Assembly (NCBI GenBank): GCA_046329195.1
Contig: JAXLVB010000002.1
Location: 1,054,001 to 1,118,000 of the forward strand
Source of the DNA: JAXLVB01 sp046329195
Lineage (GTDB): Bacteria > Bacteroidota > Bacteroidia > Cytophagales > Spirosomataceae
Direction of reading: 5' to 3'
Length of the DNA: 64,000 bases
A program made the translations under genes and the position numbers. How positions within the stretch are numbered: the first letter of the stretch is position 1; each line of letters starts with the position of its first letter. The notes beneath the pieces are model-generated. The model made no database searches. It was not told the origin of the DNA and was given only the letters and a program-made list of their open reading frames with translations. Shown here piece by piece: positions 9,948 to 19,120 of the stretch.

Positions 9948-10367
9948 ATGAGAAAATCATTAACTTTATTGGCAGTAATGTTCATAGTATCATTGGCCAG
10001 CGCACAGAAAGTTCCAAACAAAGAAGTACCAACAGTCGTTAAAAACGGATTGCAAAAACAATTTCCCAATGCTAAAAACGTAAAATGGGAAAAAGAAGAT
10101 GGTAATTATGAGGCTGGGTTTGAAATAAACGAAACCGATTACTCTGTTTTGTTAGGTGCTACAGGAAATATTATAGAAACAGAAACCGAAATCAGTATCG
10201 AGAGCCTTCCTGCTACTGTGAAAGCCTACCTTGCGAAACATTATACAAAACAAAAAATCAAAGAGGCTGCCAAAATTATTGATGCCAAGGGTACCATCAC
10301 TTATGAAGCTGAGGTGAAGGGTAAAGACTTACTATTTGATAAAAACGGAAACTTTATCAAACAGTAA
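9948..10367 (+). CDS. Exported PepSY-like (BLIP-fold) protein
   Basis: A 139-residue protein with a clear signal peptide (MRKSLTLLAVMFIVSLASAQ). Two repeats of the PepSY-like pattern are visible: VPTVVKNGLQKQFPNAKNVKWEKE and LPATVKAYLAKHYTKQKIKEA, each followed by a beta segment (YEAGFEI; TYEAEVK). This family (putative beta-lactamase-inhibitor-like PepSY) is common in Bacteroidota next to two-component systems and is periplasmic. The function is unknown; the shared operator box suggests it is a regulon output or a signal modulator. Confidence 0.8.
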   Translation: MRKSLTLLAVMFIVSLASAQKVPNKEVPTVVKNGLQKQFPNAKNVKWEKEDGNYEAGFEINETDYSVLLGATGNIIETETEISIESLPATVKAYLAKHYTKQKIKEAAKIIDAKGTITYEAEVKGKDLLFDKNGNFIKQ

Positions 10368-10448
10368 CCACAAAACCGATGCTTAAAAACCAAAGAGATA
10401 CGCTCTAACTAACGAAAGCAAATCTTATCTTTGGATGGTTTTTCTCGG

Positions 10449-10473
10449 CCCTCTCTCTATCAAGTAGAGAGGG
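10449..10473 (+). terminator. Hairpin after the PepSY-like gene
   Basis: CCCTCTCT (10449-10456) pairs perfectly with AGAGAGGG (10466-10473) over a 9-nt loop. It has no T-tract, so it may be an RNA-stabilising or attenuating hairpin rather than a classical terminator. Confidence 0.4.
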
Positions 10474-10499
10474 GGCTGTACGCAAGGATTTTACCATAC

Positions 10500-10532
10500 A
10501 AACCTGCCGATGTATTGACTATTTGCAGGTTT
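10500..10532 (+). terminator. Second hairpin before the EamA gene
   Basis: AAACCTGC (10500-10507) pairs perfectly with GCAGGTTT (10525-10532) over a 17-nt loop, 46 nt before the EamA start codon. It could be a weak terminator or a leader structure of the following operon. Confidence 0.4.
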
Positions 10533-10578
10533 ATATAGCGTGTTTTATCCAAAAATAAACACTACAATTACCGTCACC

Positions 10579-11001
10579 ATGGAAACTTGGGTAGTCTATG
10601 CCATTCTCTCCATGCTTTTTGCTGGACTGACCTCTGTCTTTGCCAAGTATGGGTTACAAAATATCCATCCTGACTTGGGTTTAGGTATTCGGACTACAAC
10701 CATTTTCTTGTTGATAGCTGCTTTTAATTTGATGACAGACAAATTAAAAGGCTTTTCTGAGTTAACTAACAAGCAGTTAGCCCTTTTGATTTGTTCTGGA
10801 ATCACCACGACACTCAGTTGGGTATTTTACTATCGAGCCATGAAAAATGGCCCAGTTTCGTACGTGGCGTCCATTGACAAAGCAAGTATAGTCATTACTT
10901 TGGTCTTGTCATTTTGGTTATTAAAAGAGCCAATTACCCCAAAAATCCTCTTAGGAGCTGGCTTTATCTTGGTAGGAATGTTGATTTTAGTTTGGAAGTA
11001 A
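10579..11001 (+). CDS. Single-domain EamA (DMT superfamily) transporter
   Basis: A 140-residue integral membrane protein with one EamA unit of five TM helices (YAILSMLFAGLTSVFAKYGL at the start, LLKEPITPKILLGAGFILVG near the end). Most EamA proteins have two such units; short one-unit versions act as homo- or heterodimers. The ATG at 10579 opens directly into the first TM and is preferred over an upstream frame extension to 10540. It ends 12 nt before the outer-membrane protein gene. The substrate is unknown. Confidence 0.82.
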   Translation: METWVVYAILSMLFAGLTSVFAKYGLQNIHPDLGLGIRTTTIFLLIAAFNLMTDKLKGFSELTNKQLALLICSGITTTLSWVFYYRAMKNGPVSYVASIDKASIVITLVLSFWLLKEPITPKILLGAGFILVGMLILVWK

Positions 11002-11013
11002 CCCTCAATTTCG

Positions 11014-13437
11014 ATGAATGTATTAATACGAACCTTCGTTTATACCTTTTGTTTAATCACCTTTAGCACTATCGTTTTGGCCCAAGGCAAAGGCACTACC
11101 GTATCGGGTAAAATCATGGATGCCACCTCCAAAACGGCCTTACCGTACGTATCTATTACGTTAAAAACGGAATCGGGTAATGCATTTGTGTCAGGCACCA
11201 TCAGTAATGAAGAAGGATTTTTTAGCCTACCATCCTTGAAATCAGGCAAATACCTTTTGTCTGCGACTTTGGTGGGTTTTAAGCCACTTCAAAAATCCTT
11301 TTTGGTTGGGCAACTGAGTGATTTTTTGGACTTAGGACTACTTGAGCTTCAAGAAGACCAGCAGGTTTTACAAGAAATTAAGGTGGTAGGCCAACAAACG
11401 GGTATTTCGGCAAAAATGGATAAAAAGGTCTTTAGCACCGCCGATAACATCAGCCAAACGGGTGGCTCGGTACTACAAGTGTTGAGTAATTTACCGGGAA
11501 TTACCACTTCACAAGACGGTGTGGTACAGCTTCGGGGCAGTGACAAGGTAGTGGTGTTAATTGATGGAAAGCAAACAGCACTAACCGGTTTTGGTAGCCA
11601 AAAAGGCTTAGATAATTTGCCCGCTTCGGCCATTGAAAAAATCGAAATCATCAATAACCCCTCTGCCAAGTACGACGCCAACGGAAATGCAGGGATTATT
11701 AATATTATTTTCAAAAAGAACGAGCAAATTGGCTGGAACGGCAAGGTAGGTCTTGCCCTAGGTGCGGGTGCTCTCTGGAAAAAACACGAAAGCCTACCGA
11801 CCGTTCGCCAACAGTTTCAGGCTACGCCCAAAATTAATCCTTCGTTTTCGATAAACCATCGTAAAAATAAAGCAAACGTCTATCTACAAGGAGATTGGCT
11901 GTATTCGCCTACCCTTAACAAAAATGAATTGGCCACTCGTACCTACAATTCAGGTGAGAAAATTGTTCAACAAATCCAGCGCAATCGTACCACTACCTAT
12001 GCTACTGTAAAATCAGGTGTTGATTATACCTTTAATTCTCAAAACACCCTGACGGTATCGGGCTTGTTTAATCGAGAAAAAATCTCGGATGATGGCGATA
12101 ATCCTTACTTTTTGGGCAACGATTACTCGAATCGCTATCGGATGTGGCAGTTTCTGGAGGACGAAGTTAAATACACGGCCATGGCTACTGCTGTGTTTGT
12201 GCATAAATACAAACAGCCCGGACATTTGCTCAACATTAATTACAATTATACCTTTCATCGAGAAGACGAAAAATACTACTATACCAACACCTTACCTAAG
12301 TCTGTAGGTACCGATGCGTTCAAATTGCTCTCAGATGAACAAGTCCAAGACATAAATGTAGATTATGCAAAACCCCTCCGTCAAGGGAAATTAGAAATGG
12401 GGCTAAAACTTCGGCGCAGGAGTATTCCGGTAAATATGCAGTTTTTCCCTGGTGTAAACTCTGTAATTGATGTCAATGCTGGTGGTTGGGCCAATTATTA
12501 TGAAACCATTCCTGCCATTTATGGGAACTACATTTATGAAAACGACCGAGTAGAAGTAGAAGGTGGCCTACGAATTGAATATGTGAAGGTTAATTATGAG
12601 GTGAATCCGAACCACAATACTTACAAAAGCGATGGGTACAACTATACAAAGCCCTTCCCGAACGTACGATTAGCCTACAAAATCAATCCTCAAAATAAGC
12701 TATCCATCTTCTATAACCGTCGGGTGGACCGACCCAACGAGGTGGACATTCGTATCTTCCCGAAATACGACGAGCCAGAGTTAATAAAAGTAGGCAATCC
12801 AACACTCAAACCACAGTTTACTCAGTCGTTTGAGTTGGGTTATCGCCATGCGTGGCTGAAGGGCAACCTATATGCCGCTCTGTATCACCGCATTACCGAC
12901 GGCACCATCACCCGGATTGCAACCAAAATCCCCAATAATGTGTTACTTTACAATGTGTTTCAAAACATTGGCCGTAGTTGGAATTCGGGGATAGAGTTAG
13001 TATGGCAACAAGAAATCAGTCCTAAATTTGCCTACACGTTTTCGGCTAATGTGTATCAAAATACCATTGATGCCTATTCGGTTACAAACCTCTACCCGGT
13101 TCCTACCACCTACTCGGCAGCTACACGACAGATGACTTCGGGTAATGTAAAGTTCAATACCACCATCCATCTTACCAAAGCCATGGACTGGCAAATTACG
13201 TCTATTTATTTGGCACCAGACATGATTCCCCAAGGCCGCATCGAACAACGATTTACCGTGGACACTGGTCTTAAACGCAGTATCCAAAATGGAAAAGGAG
13301 AACTTATCATTAATGCGACTGATTTGTTCAACACCATGAACATCAACAGAACCATTTATGGAACTGATTTTACGATGCAAAGCACTGACTATTACGAAAC
13401 CCAAGTGGTTCGGGTTGGATACAATCGAAAGTTTTGA
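11014..13437 (+). CDS. TonB-dependent-receptor-like outer-membrane beta-barrel protein
   Basis: An 807-residue outer-membrane protein with a signal peptide ending near LAQG. It has a carboxypeptidase-regulatory-like beta-sandwich (about 30-105, GTTVSGKIMDATSKTALPYV), a TonB plug (about 130-235, LQVLSNLPGITTSQDGVVQLRG; VVVLIDGKQTALTG) and a large barrel of the OMP_b-brl_3 type ending in Phe (VGYNRKF). It probably forms a short operon with the EamA gene. The ligand is unknown; the location next to metal efflux genes suggests metal-linked uptake or sensing, as inference. Confidence 0.87.
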   Translation: MNVLIRTFVYTFCLITFSTIVLAQGKGTTVSGKIMDATSKTALPYVSITLKTESGNAFVSGTISNEEGFFSLPSLKSGKYLLSATLVGFKPLQKSFLVGQLSDFLDLGLLELQEDQQVLQEIKVVGQQTGISAKMDKKVFSTADNISQTGGSVLQVLSNLPGITTSQDGVVQLRGSDKVVVLIDGKQTALTGFGSQKGLDNLPASAIEKIEIINNPSAKYDANGNAGIINIIFKKNEQIGWNGKVGLALGAGALWKKHESLPTVRQQFQATPKINPSFSINHRKNKANVYLQGDWLYSPTLNKNELATRTYNSGEKIVQQIQRNRTTTYATVKSGVDYTFNSQNTLTVSGLFNREKISDDGDNPYFLGNDYSNRYRMWQFLEDEVKYTAMATAVFVHKYKQPGHLLNINYNYTFHREDEKYYYTNTLPKSVGTDAFKLLSDEQVQDINVDYAKPLRQGKLEMGLKLRRRSIPVNMQFFPGVNSVIDVNAGGWANYYETIPAIYGNYIYENDRVEVEGGLRIEYVKVNYEVNPNHNTYKSDGYNYTKPFPNVRLAYKINPQNKLSIFYNRRVDRPNEVDIRIFPKYDEPELIKVGNPTLKPQFTQSFELGYRHAWLKGNLYAALYHRITDGTITRIATKIPNNVLLYNVFQNIGRSWNSGIELVWQQEISPKFAYTFSANVYQNTIDAYSVTNLYPVPTTYSAATRQMTSGNVKFNTTIHLTKAMDWQITSIYLAPDMIPQGRIEQRFTVDTGLKRSIQNGKGELIINATDLFNTMNINRTIYGTDFTMQSTDYYETQVVRVGYNRKF

Positions 13438-13655
13438 GTTTTGGAGCGATAGTGATTGTAAAATCATACAGATATTAAAATCCTTTTTTGTTCACACCCC
13501 CACACTTCGTGCAATGCTTTGTAGGGTAATTCTCCCAAAAACTCGCCGAAAACGGCATTTTTAGCGCAATTTTGAGCAGTGATATGGGGGCAGGGGTTTT
13601 ATTAATGCCATTTCTGGGTATCTTTGTAAATTGCTGATTTGCCAGAAAACACTTT

Positions 13656-14030
13656 TTGTTACATCGCTTGTTTACATACCGCCGCTGGGTGTCCACTCTG
13701 ATGTTCACGCTTTTGACGTTGCTTCAACTCAACGCCATCGTGTTTCGTCATGCGCACCAGCTCAAGGATGGACGCATCATTGTACACTCTCACCCGTTCC
13801 ATCCGGTCGGCAAAAGTCCGATTCAGCCTAATTCACATTCCGAAAACGAATTAGTTACCCTCGATGCCCTTTCTAATGGCATTTATGAGCAGGCGTTTTC
13901 ATTTCACTTTACTGCTACGTTTCAAGAGTTTACACTTCCTTTTGCCAAGAACTTCACCTATACGGCTGCTTTACCCAGTATTCCCTTCACTTGCTTTGTG
14001 CATCGAGGCCCTCCGTCTCAGCAAGTTTAA
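13656..14030 (+). CDS. Small exported histidine-rich protein
   Basis: A 124-residue protein with an N-terminal hydrophobic signal/anchor (VSTLMFTLLTLLQLNAIVF) followed at about 32-50 by a histidine cluster (FRHAHQLKDGRIIVHSHPFH). I know similar short proteins beside TonB receptors in Bacteroidota metal clusters but cannot name a family. The His cluster suggests binding of Zn, Cu or another soft metal in the periplasm. It lies between the two outer-membrane protein genes, 154 nt before the second one. Confidence 0.6.
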   Translation: MLHRLFTYRRWVSTLMFTLLTLLQLNAIVFRHAHQLKDGRIIVHSHPFHPVGKSPIQPNSHSENELVTLDALSNGIYEQAFSFHFTATFQEFTLPFAKNFTYTAALPSIPFTCFVHRGPPSQQV

Positions 14031-14183
14031 TTCCACTCTTTTCGTTTGGTTTGGGTTCTTCTACCCCATTCTACTTATTGTCCATTTTCTTTACTGGGTG
14101 TATCATTACTCCTATTCGCAATCATTTGTTTACTAACACCTTACGAATCACCGTAACAAGTAACAGTAACCAATAACGACCCT

Positions 14184-16457
14184 ATGAAATATTTTTACTG
14201 GCTTTTTGTGCTGGGGTACGCCAGCGTGGGCTTTGCTCAAAACACAGTTCGAGGCATCGTTACATCCAAGGGCAAGCCGGTCGAGTTTGCAACCGTTGCC
14301 ATTCTAAAAACAAAATTTGGTACCAACACTGATTTAGAAGGCCATTTTCAAATCGCTAAAATCCCCAATGGGAAATACACCCTTCAGCTTTCGTCTATTG
14401 GTTATGAAAGCAGCAAAAAAGAAATACAACTATCAGGTAATCAAACCCTTGAGCTAACAATAGAACTCAAAGAGTTGGCTAACAAACTGGACGAGGTAGT
14501 CATAACAGGCACCATGAAAGAGGTATCCAAACTGGAAAGCCCTGTGTCAGTCGAAATCTATACACCTAAGTTTTTCCAGAAAAACCCTACCCCGAGCATT
14601 TTTGATGCCTTGCAAAATGTGAATGGGATTCGGCCTCAACTTAACTGTAATGTTTGTAATACCGGTGACATTCATATCAATGGCTTAGAAGGTCCTTACA
14701 CGATGGTGATGATTGACGGAATGCCCATTGTAAGCTCACTATCAACCGTTTATGGGCTTTCGGGGATTCCAAATAGCTTGGTAGAGCGGATTGAGATTGT
14801 GAAGGGGCCAGCCTCTACACTTTATGGTTCTGAGGCCGTTGCGGGGCTTATCAATATCATTACGAAAAACCCGTCCAAAGCCCCTACCATCACTGCCGAT
14901 GTGTTTGGCACTACTTGGAAAGAGCTTAGTGTAGATGTAGGCGCCAAATTTAACCTTGGCGAGACCTCCGCTCTAATAGGAGTAAATGCTTTTAATTTTG
15001 GTACTCCAACCGATAAAAACGGGGACGGTTTTACGGATATGACGCTACAGCATCGAGTTTCGGTATTCAATAAGTATAATTTTAAGCGAGAAAAAGCCAG
15101 AGAAGCTACATTGGCCGCTCGCTATTTTTATGAGTTTCGTTGGGGAGGACAAACCAACTGGACACTCGACAATAGAGGGAAAGATGACCTATACGGTGAA
15201 AGTATCTATACCAAACGCCTCGAATTAATTGGTAGCTACCAATTACCGACCTCAGAACATCTGATGTTTCGGTACTCCTACAATTACCATAACCAAGATT
15301 CGTATTATGGAATTGTGCCCTACATGGCCACTCAACAAATCTTTTTTGGGCAACTAACGTGGGACAAGTCGTTTGGTAAACATGATATTTTGGTAGGAAC
15401 GCCGTTGCGCTATACCTATTATGACGACAATACACCCGCCACTACCGCAGAAGATGGGAAAACCAATCGCCCCGACAAAATCACACTACCCGGAATTTTT
15501 GTTCAAGATGAATGGCGCATCAACGACCACCACAAATTTTTGTTCGGCCTGCGATACGACTACAACTCGTTGCATGGCAATATTTTCACACCAAGGCTGT
15601 CTTACAAATGGTCATTTAACAATAATCTCGATGTATTTCGATTCAACTTTGGTACGGGTTATCGGGTCGTAAACCTGTTTACCGAAGACCACGCTGCCCT
15701 TACGGGTGCTCGTCAAGTTGTACTTAAAGAAGCCCTAAAACCCGAACAAAGCTGGAATATCAACCTCAACTATGTAAAGAAATTCATCTTACGAAGCGGT
15801 TTCATTGGTTTAGATGCCTCAGCGTTTTATACGTATTTCACCAACAAAATTTTGCCTGATTACAATACGGACCCCAACAAAATCATTTATACCAATTTAG
15901 ATGGCTATGCTGTATCAAAAGGTATTAGCATTAATTTGGATTTTACGTTCGCTTCAGGCTTAAAAATCTTGGCAGGTACTACGTTGATGGATGTTTCCAG
16001 AGTAGAAGAGGGCGTAAAATCTCGGCAATTATTGACCGAACGAATGACTGGTACGTGGGGCGTTTCGTATGAATTCAAAAAAATCAATTTATCGCTGGAT
16101 TATACGGGTAATTTTTATAGCCCTATGCTTTTGCCCTTGCTAAGTCCAGAAGACCCACGCCCAAGTACATCGCCAACTTGGTCGCTTCAAAACATTCAAT
16201 TTACTAAAAAACTGAGCGATTCGTTTGAAGTCTATGGAGGGGTCAAAAATCTACTTAATTTTCTGCCTTACACAGGAGTACCCTTCCTAATAGCCAGAGC
16301 CAACGACCCGTTTGACAAACAAGTTGTTTTTGATGCCAACGGGCAGGTGGTTGCCACCCCTAATAACCCTTATCGCTTAACTTTTGACCCCAATTACGTG
16401 TATGCACCCCAACAAAGCAGAAGAGGATTTTTGGGCTTGAGATATACGTTGAAGTAA
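14184..16457 (+). CDS. TonB-dependent receptor, metal-cluster type
   Basis: A 757-residue TonB-dependent receptor with a signal peptide (MKYFYWLFVLGYASVGFAQ), carboxypeptidase-like domain (about 20-100), plug (about 110-230) and 22-strand-type barrel ending FLGLRYTLK. The plug carries CNVCNTGDIHINGLEGPYT, with a CxxC pair, and the classic DGMPIVSSLSTVYGLSGIP and GPASTLYGSEAVAGLINIIT motifs. The CxxC in the plug is unusual for a receptor and may bind metal. It follows the His-rich exported protein and is probably cotranscribed with it. Confidence 0.9.
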   Translation: MKYFYWLFVLGYASVGFAQNTVRGIVTSKGKPVEFATVAILKTKFGTNTDLEGHFQIAKIPNGKYTLQLSSIGYESSKKEIQLSGNQTLELTIELKELANKLDEVVITGTMKEVSKLESPVSVEIYTPKFFQKNPTPSIFDALQNVNGIRPQLNCNVCNTGDIHINGLEGPYTMVMIDGMPIVSSLSTVYGLSGIPNSLVERIEIVKGPASTLYGSEAVAGLINIITKNPSKAPTITADVFGTTWKELSVDVGAKFNLGETSALIGVNAFNFGTPTDKNGDGFTDMTLQHRVSVFNKYNFKREKAREATLAARYFYEFRWGGQTNWTLDNRGKDDLYGESIYTKRLELIGSYQLPTSEHLMFRYSYNYHNQDSYYGIVPYMATQQIFFGQLTWDKSFGKHDILVGTPLRYTYYDDNTPATTAEDGKTNRPDKITLPGIFVQDEWRINDHHKFLFGLRYDYNSLHGNIFTPRLSYKWSFNNNLDVFRFNFGTGYRVVNLFTEDHAALTGARQVVLKEALKPEQSWNINLNYVKKFILRSGFIGLDASAFYTYFTNKILPDYNTDPNKIIYTNLDGYAVSKGISINLDFTFASGLKILAGTTLMDVSRVEEGVKSRQLLTERMTGTWGVSYEFKKINLSLDYTGNFYSPMLLPLLSPEDPRPSTSPTWSLQNIQFTKKLSDSFEVYGGVKNLLNFLPYTGVPFLIARANDPFDKQVVFDANGQVVATPNNPYRLTFDPNYVYAPQQSRRGFLGLRYTLK

Positions 16458-16490
16458 AAGGCTTGAGCACACGCCCCAACAGCTTATGAA

Positions 16491-17138
16491 TCAAGGCAGA
16501 TTGTCCATCGCATCTTTGGTAACGGCCAATAGTTCTGCAATCATCATGGCAGTAGCCCCCCACACATTGTGTCCTTGTACATTATACGTGGGGGCATCTA
16601 TTTTTACGCCTCTGACTTCGATTTCCTGAAGCGTAATGATGTCGTCATTGGCCAAATCGCTGAGTGCTACTTCTACAATCTCGTCCACTTCTCGGCTATC
16701 TGGATAAAAATCAGGGCGATACGGAATAGCTCCGATGACAGGAAGTACGTGAAAGTTGCTGGGAGGGATAAATATCTGCGAAAGTTGTCCTAACACCCGT
16801 ACATCGGTTAGGCGAATACCGATTTCTTCTTGAGCTTCTCGCAAGGCCGTTCGCACGAGATTTTCATCGCTTCGCTCCATACGTCCGCCCGGAAAAGCCA
16901 TTTGTCCGCCATGCACGCCATCATAAGCAGGACGAAGAATGAGTGGCATGAATACTTCATCCAAAAACGGATAAAACAAAATAAGAATGGCGCTCTTCCG
17001 GGTCTGTTCGCTAGGGCTAATTTTCAATCTTAACCGTGCCTGCGAAGCCATCTTGCTATGTGCCGATGCCCCTGGCAACGGCAACTTGAGGCGATCGGCT
17101 ACTGCATCGGTAAATAAATTGAATTCAGCAGAGGACAT
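16491..17138 (-). CDS. NUDIX hydrolase, CoA pyrophosphatase (NudL-like)
   Basis: Probably hydrolyses CoA or its derivatives to phosphopantetheine and 3',5'-ADP. The NUDIX box reads GGRMERSDENLVRTALREAQ followed by EEIGI, and the preceding GGQMAFPGG is typical of the NudL/UPF0035 group. The catalytic REAQEE glutamates are intact. The start could be 17138 (MSSAEFN) or 17171; I prefer the shorter form because the extra N-terminal residues look non-conserved. The gene converges on the TonB receptor gene with a 33-nt gap. Confidence 0.82.
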   Translation of the reverse strand: MSSAEFNLFTDAVADRLKLPLPGASAHSKMASQARLRLKISPSEQTRKSAILILFYPFLDEVFMPLILRPAYDGVHGGQMAFPGGRMERSDENLVRTALREAQEEIGIRLTDVRVLGQLSQIFIPPSNFHVLPVIGAIPYRPDFYPDSREVDEIVEVALSDLANDDIITLQEIEVRGVKIDAPTYNVQGHNVWGATAMMIAELLAVTKDAMDNLP

Positions 17139-17261
17139 AGTAGAGGCTAAGTTGTGATTTGCAAGGTGCAAAAAACTCAGCGCAAAATCAAGGAGAATTG
17201 TAGAAATTGAACAAGCGTAGTGCTAAAAGCATTTACAAAAAGAGGTAAAATTAGCTTCGGA

Positions 17262-18836
17262 TTATCCTTTTTGTCCACCATAGAGGGTTACAAGTTGTTC
17301 GGCACAGCGTTCGCCGTCCATGGCAGCCGACATAATTCCGCCCGCATAACCGGCACCTTCACCACAAGGAAATAGTCGTTTTATTTGCACATGCTCTAAC
17401 GATTCACGGTCACGGGGAATCCGTACCGGCGACGACGTCCGGCTTTCGACCCCGATCAATTGCGCTTGGTTAGAAACATACCCTTTCATTTTTTGGCCAA
17501 ACTGCACAAATCCTTGCTTCAACGGTTGATACAGCGTATCAGGCAACAGATCGCCTAAGTCTACTGAAACTAAGCCAGGCTGATACGAAACAGGCAGGAG
17601 ATCTTTGGAGATTTTTCCTTGCACAAAATCCAATAAGCGTTGTGCGGGAGCAGCTTGTGTTTGGGTAGCTTTAAAAGCATTTCGTTCTACTTCTTGTTGA
17701 AAAGCAAGTCCGGCTAAGGCACCCAAGGCTCGGTACGGTTGCCAATCAGGTTCATTCACGGCTACTACAATACCCGAATTAGCAAACTTTGAATCACGAC
17801 GAGACGGAGACATGCCGTTCACTACCACTTCGCCCGGTGCCGTTGCCGACGGTACAATAAAACCTCCCGGACACATACAAAACGAAAAAACGCCTCTCTC
17901 GATGCCTTTGTAACGAGTCTGAGCCACCAAACTGTACGCCGCCGCAGGCAAAAGACCTCGGTTAGGGCGGTGGTATTGCAGTGAATCAATCAACTGCTGC
18001 GAGTGCTCCACTCGTAGGCCCATGGCAAAGGATTTGGCTTCGATGAAGACTTGCTTTTGCTGGCACAACTCAAAAATATCACGAGCCGAATGTCCTGTAG
18101 CCAAAATCACCCCAATGCCTTGAAGTTCTTCTACCTGATTGACTACTACCCCCTCGATTTGCCCATTTTGTAGCAAAAAATCAGTCACCTTGCTATCGAA
18201 GCGAACCTCTCCGCCTGCATTTCGAATACTTTCTCGAAGGTCGGCTACAATTTGAGGTAATTTATTAGTACCAATGTGCGGATGCGCTTCTACCAAAATG
18301 TCTTCGCTGGCACCATGCGCCACAAAGATTTCTAAAATACGACGAATATCGCCTCGTTTCTTTGAGCGGGTATAGAGTTTTCCATCCGAATACGTACCGG
18401 CTCCACCTTCGCCAAAGCAATAATTGGATTCGGGGTTGACCAAATGCTCTTTGTTGAGAGCAGCCAAGTCACGGCGACGGGAGCGTACATCTTTACCCCG
18501 TTCTAACACAATGGGTTTGAAACCCAATTCGACTAATCGAAGTGCCGCAAACAACCCAGCAGGCCCAGCACCCACAATAATGACAGGTGGTCGATGGCTC
18601 ACATCGGCCTTTGGAATTACATACTCAATTCGGGTAGAAGGAGGTTCGCCCACAAACACCTCTGCTTCGACCAAGACTTTGACTTGCCTATTACGAGCAT
18701 CAATGGTTTGTTTCGTTTTGCGAATAATTAAATCAGGTTGAGGCGCCAACCGAAGATGTTCTAAAACCGTAGTTTCAAAAAGAGCGCTATCTAACGCTAC
18801 TTCGGGCGGTAACGTAAGCGAAAAAGTCTGGTGCAT
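17262..18836 (-). CDS. FAD-dependent oxidoreductase (COG2509-type)
   Basis: A 524-residue flavoprotein. The dinucleotide-binding motif VIIVGAGPAGLFAALRLVELG sits at about residue 85, after an N-terminal domain of roughly 80 residues. Further family marks are CFGEGGAGTYSDGKLYTRSK and the C-terminal FPCGEGAGYAGGIMSAAMDG. This matches the group of uncharacterised FAD-dependent dehydrogenases found across bacteria. The reaction is unknown. It stands alone, 90 nt upstream of the NUDIX gene on the same strand. Confidence 0.85.
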   Translation of the reverse strand: MHQTFSLTLPPEVALDSALFETTVLEHLRLAPQPDLIIRKTKQTIDARNRQVKVLVEAEVFVGEPPSTRIEYVIPKADVSHRPPVIIVGAGPAGLFAALRLVELGFKPIVLERGKDVRSRRRDLAALNKEHLVNPESNYCFGEGGAGTYSDGKLYTRSKKRGDIRRILEIFVAHGASEDILVEAHPHIGTNKLPQIVADLRESIRNAGGEVRFDSKVTDFLLQNGQIEGVVVNQVEELQGIGVILATGHSARDIFELCQQKQVFIEAKSFAMGLRVEHSQQLIDSLQYHRPNRGLLPAAAYSLVAQTRYKGIERGVFSFCMCPGGFIVPSATAPGEVVVNGMSPSRRDSKFANSGIVVAVNEPDWQPYRALGALAGLAFQQEVERNAFKATQTQAAPAQRLLDFVQGKISKDLLPVSYQPGLVSVDLGDLLPDTLYQPLKQGFVQFGQKMKGYVSNQAQLIGVESRTSSPVRIPRDRESLEHVQIKRLFPCGEGAGYAGGIMSAAMDGERCAEQLVTLYGGQKG

Positions 18837-19120
18837 GGGGTAAGGGAGTTATCCTTAAATCTGAACAAAGGTAAGGGCTGGTCTGCTTTTTTCAAAGTAC
18901 TAATAACGAAGGTTGGTTTACTAAAACTTACTATCAATAATACAAATTACACTCATAATCAAGCTCTTACCTTACATAAAACCTCTTCAAACGAAACCTT
19001 CTCATATTAAGGAAACGATAAGTTTCCAAAATCCATAAACAAAGCGTTATTTTGTTCTTGATTTTATAGCTGTTGGCACATCCCAACGCTTTCTGTTACA
19101 ATTTACGGCTTTTTAGTATT

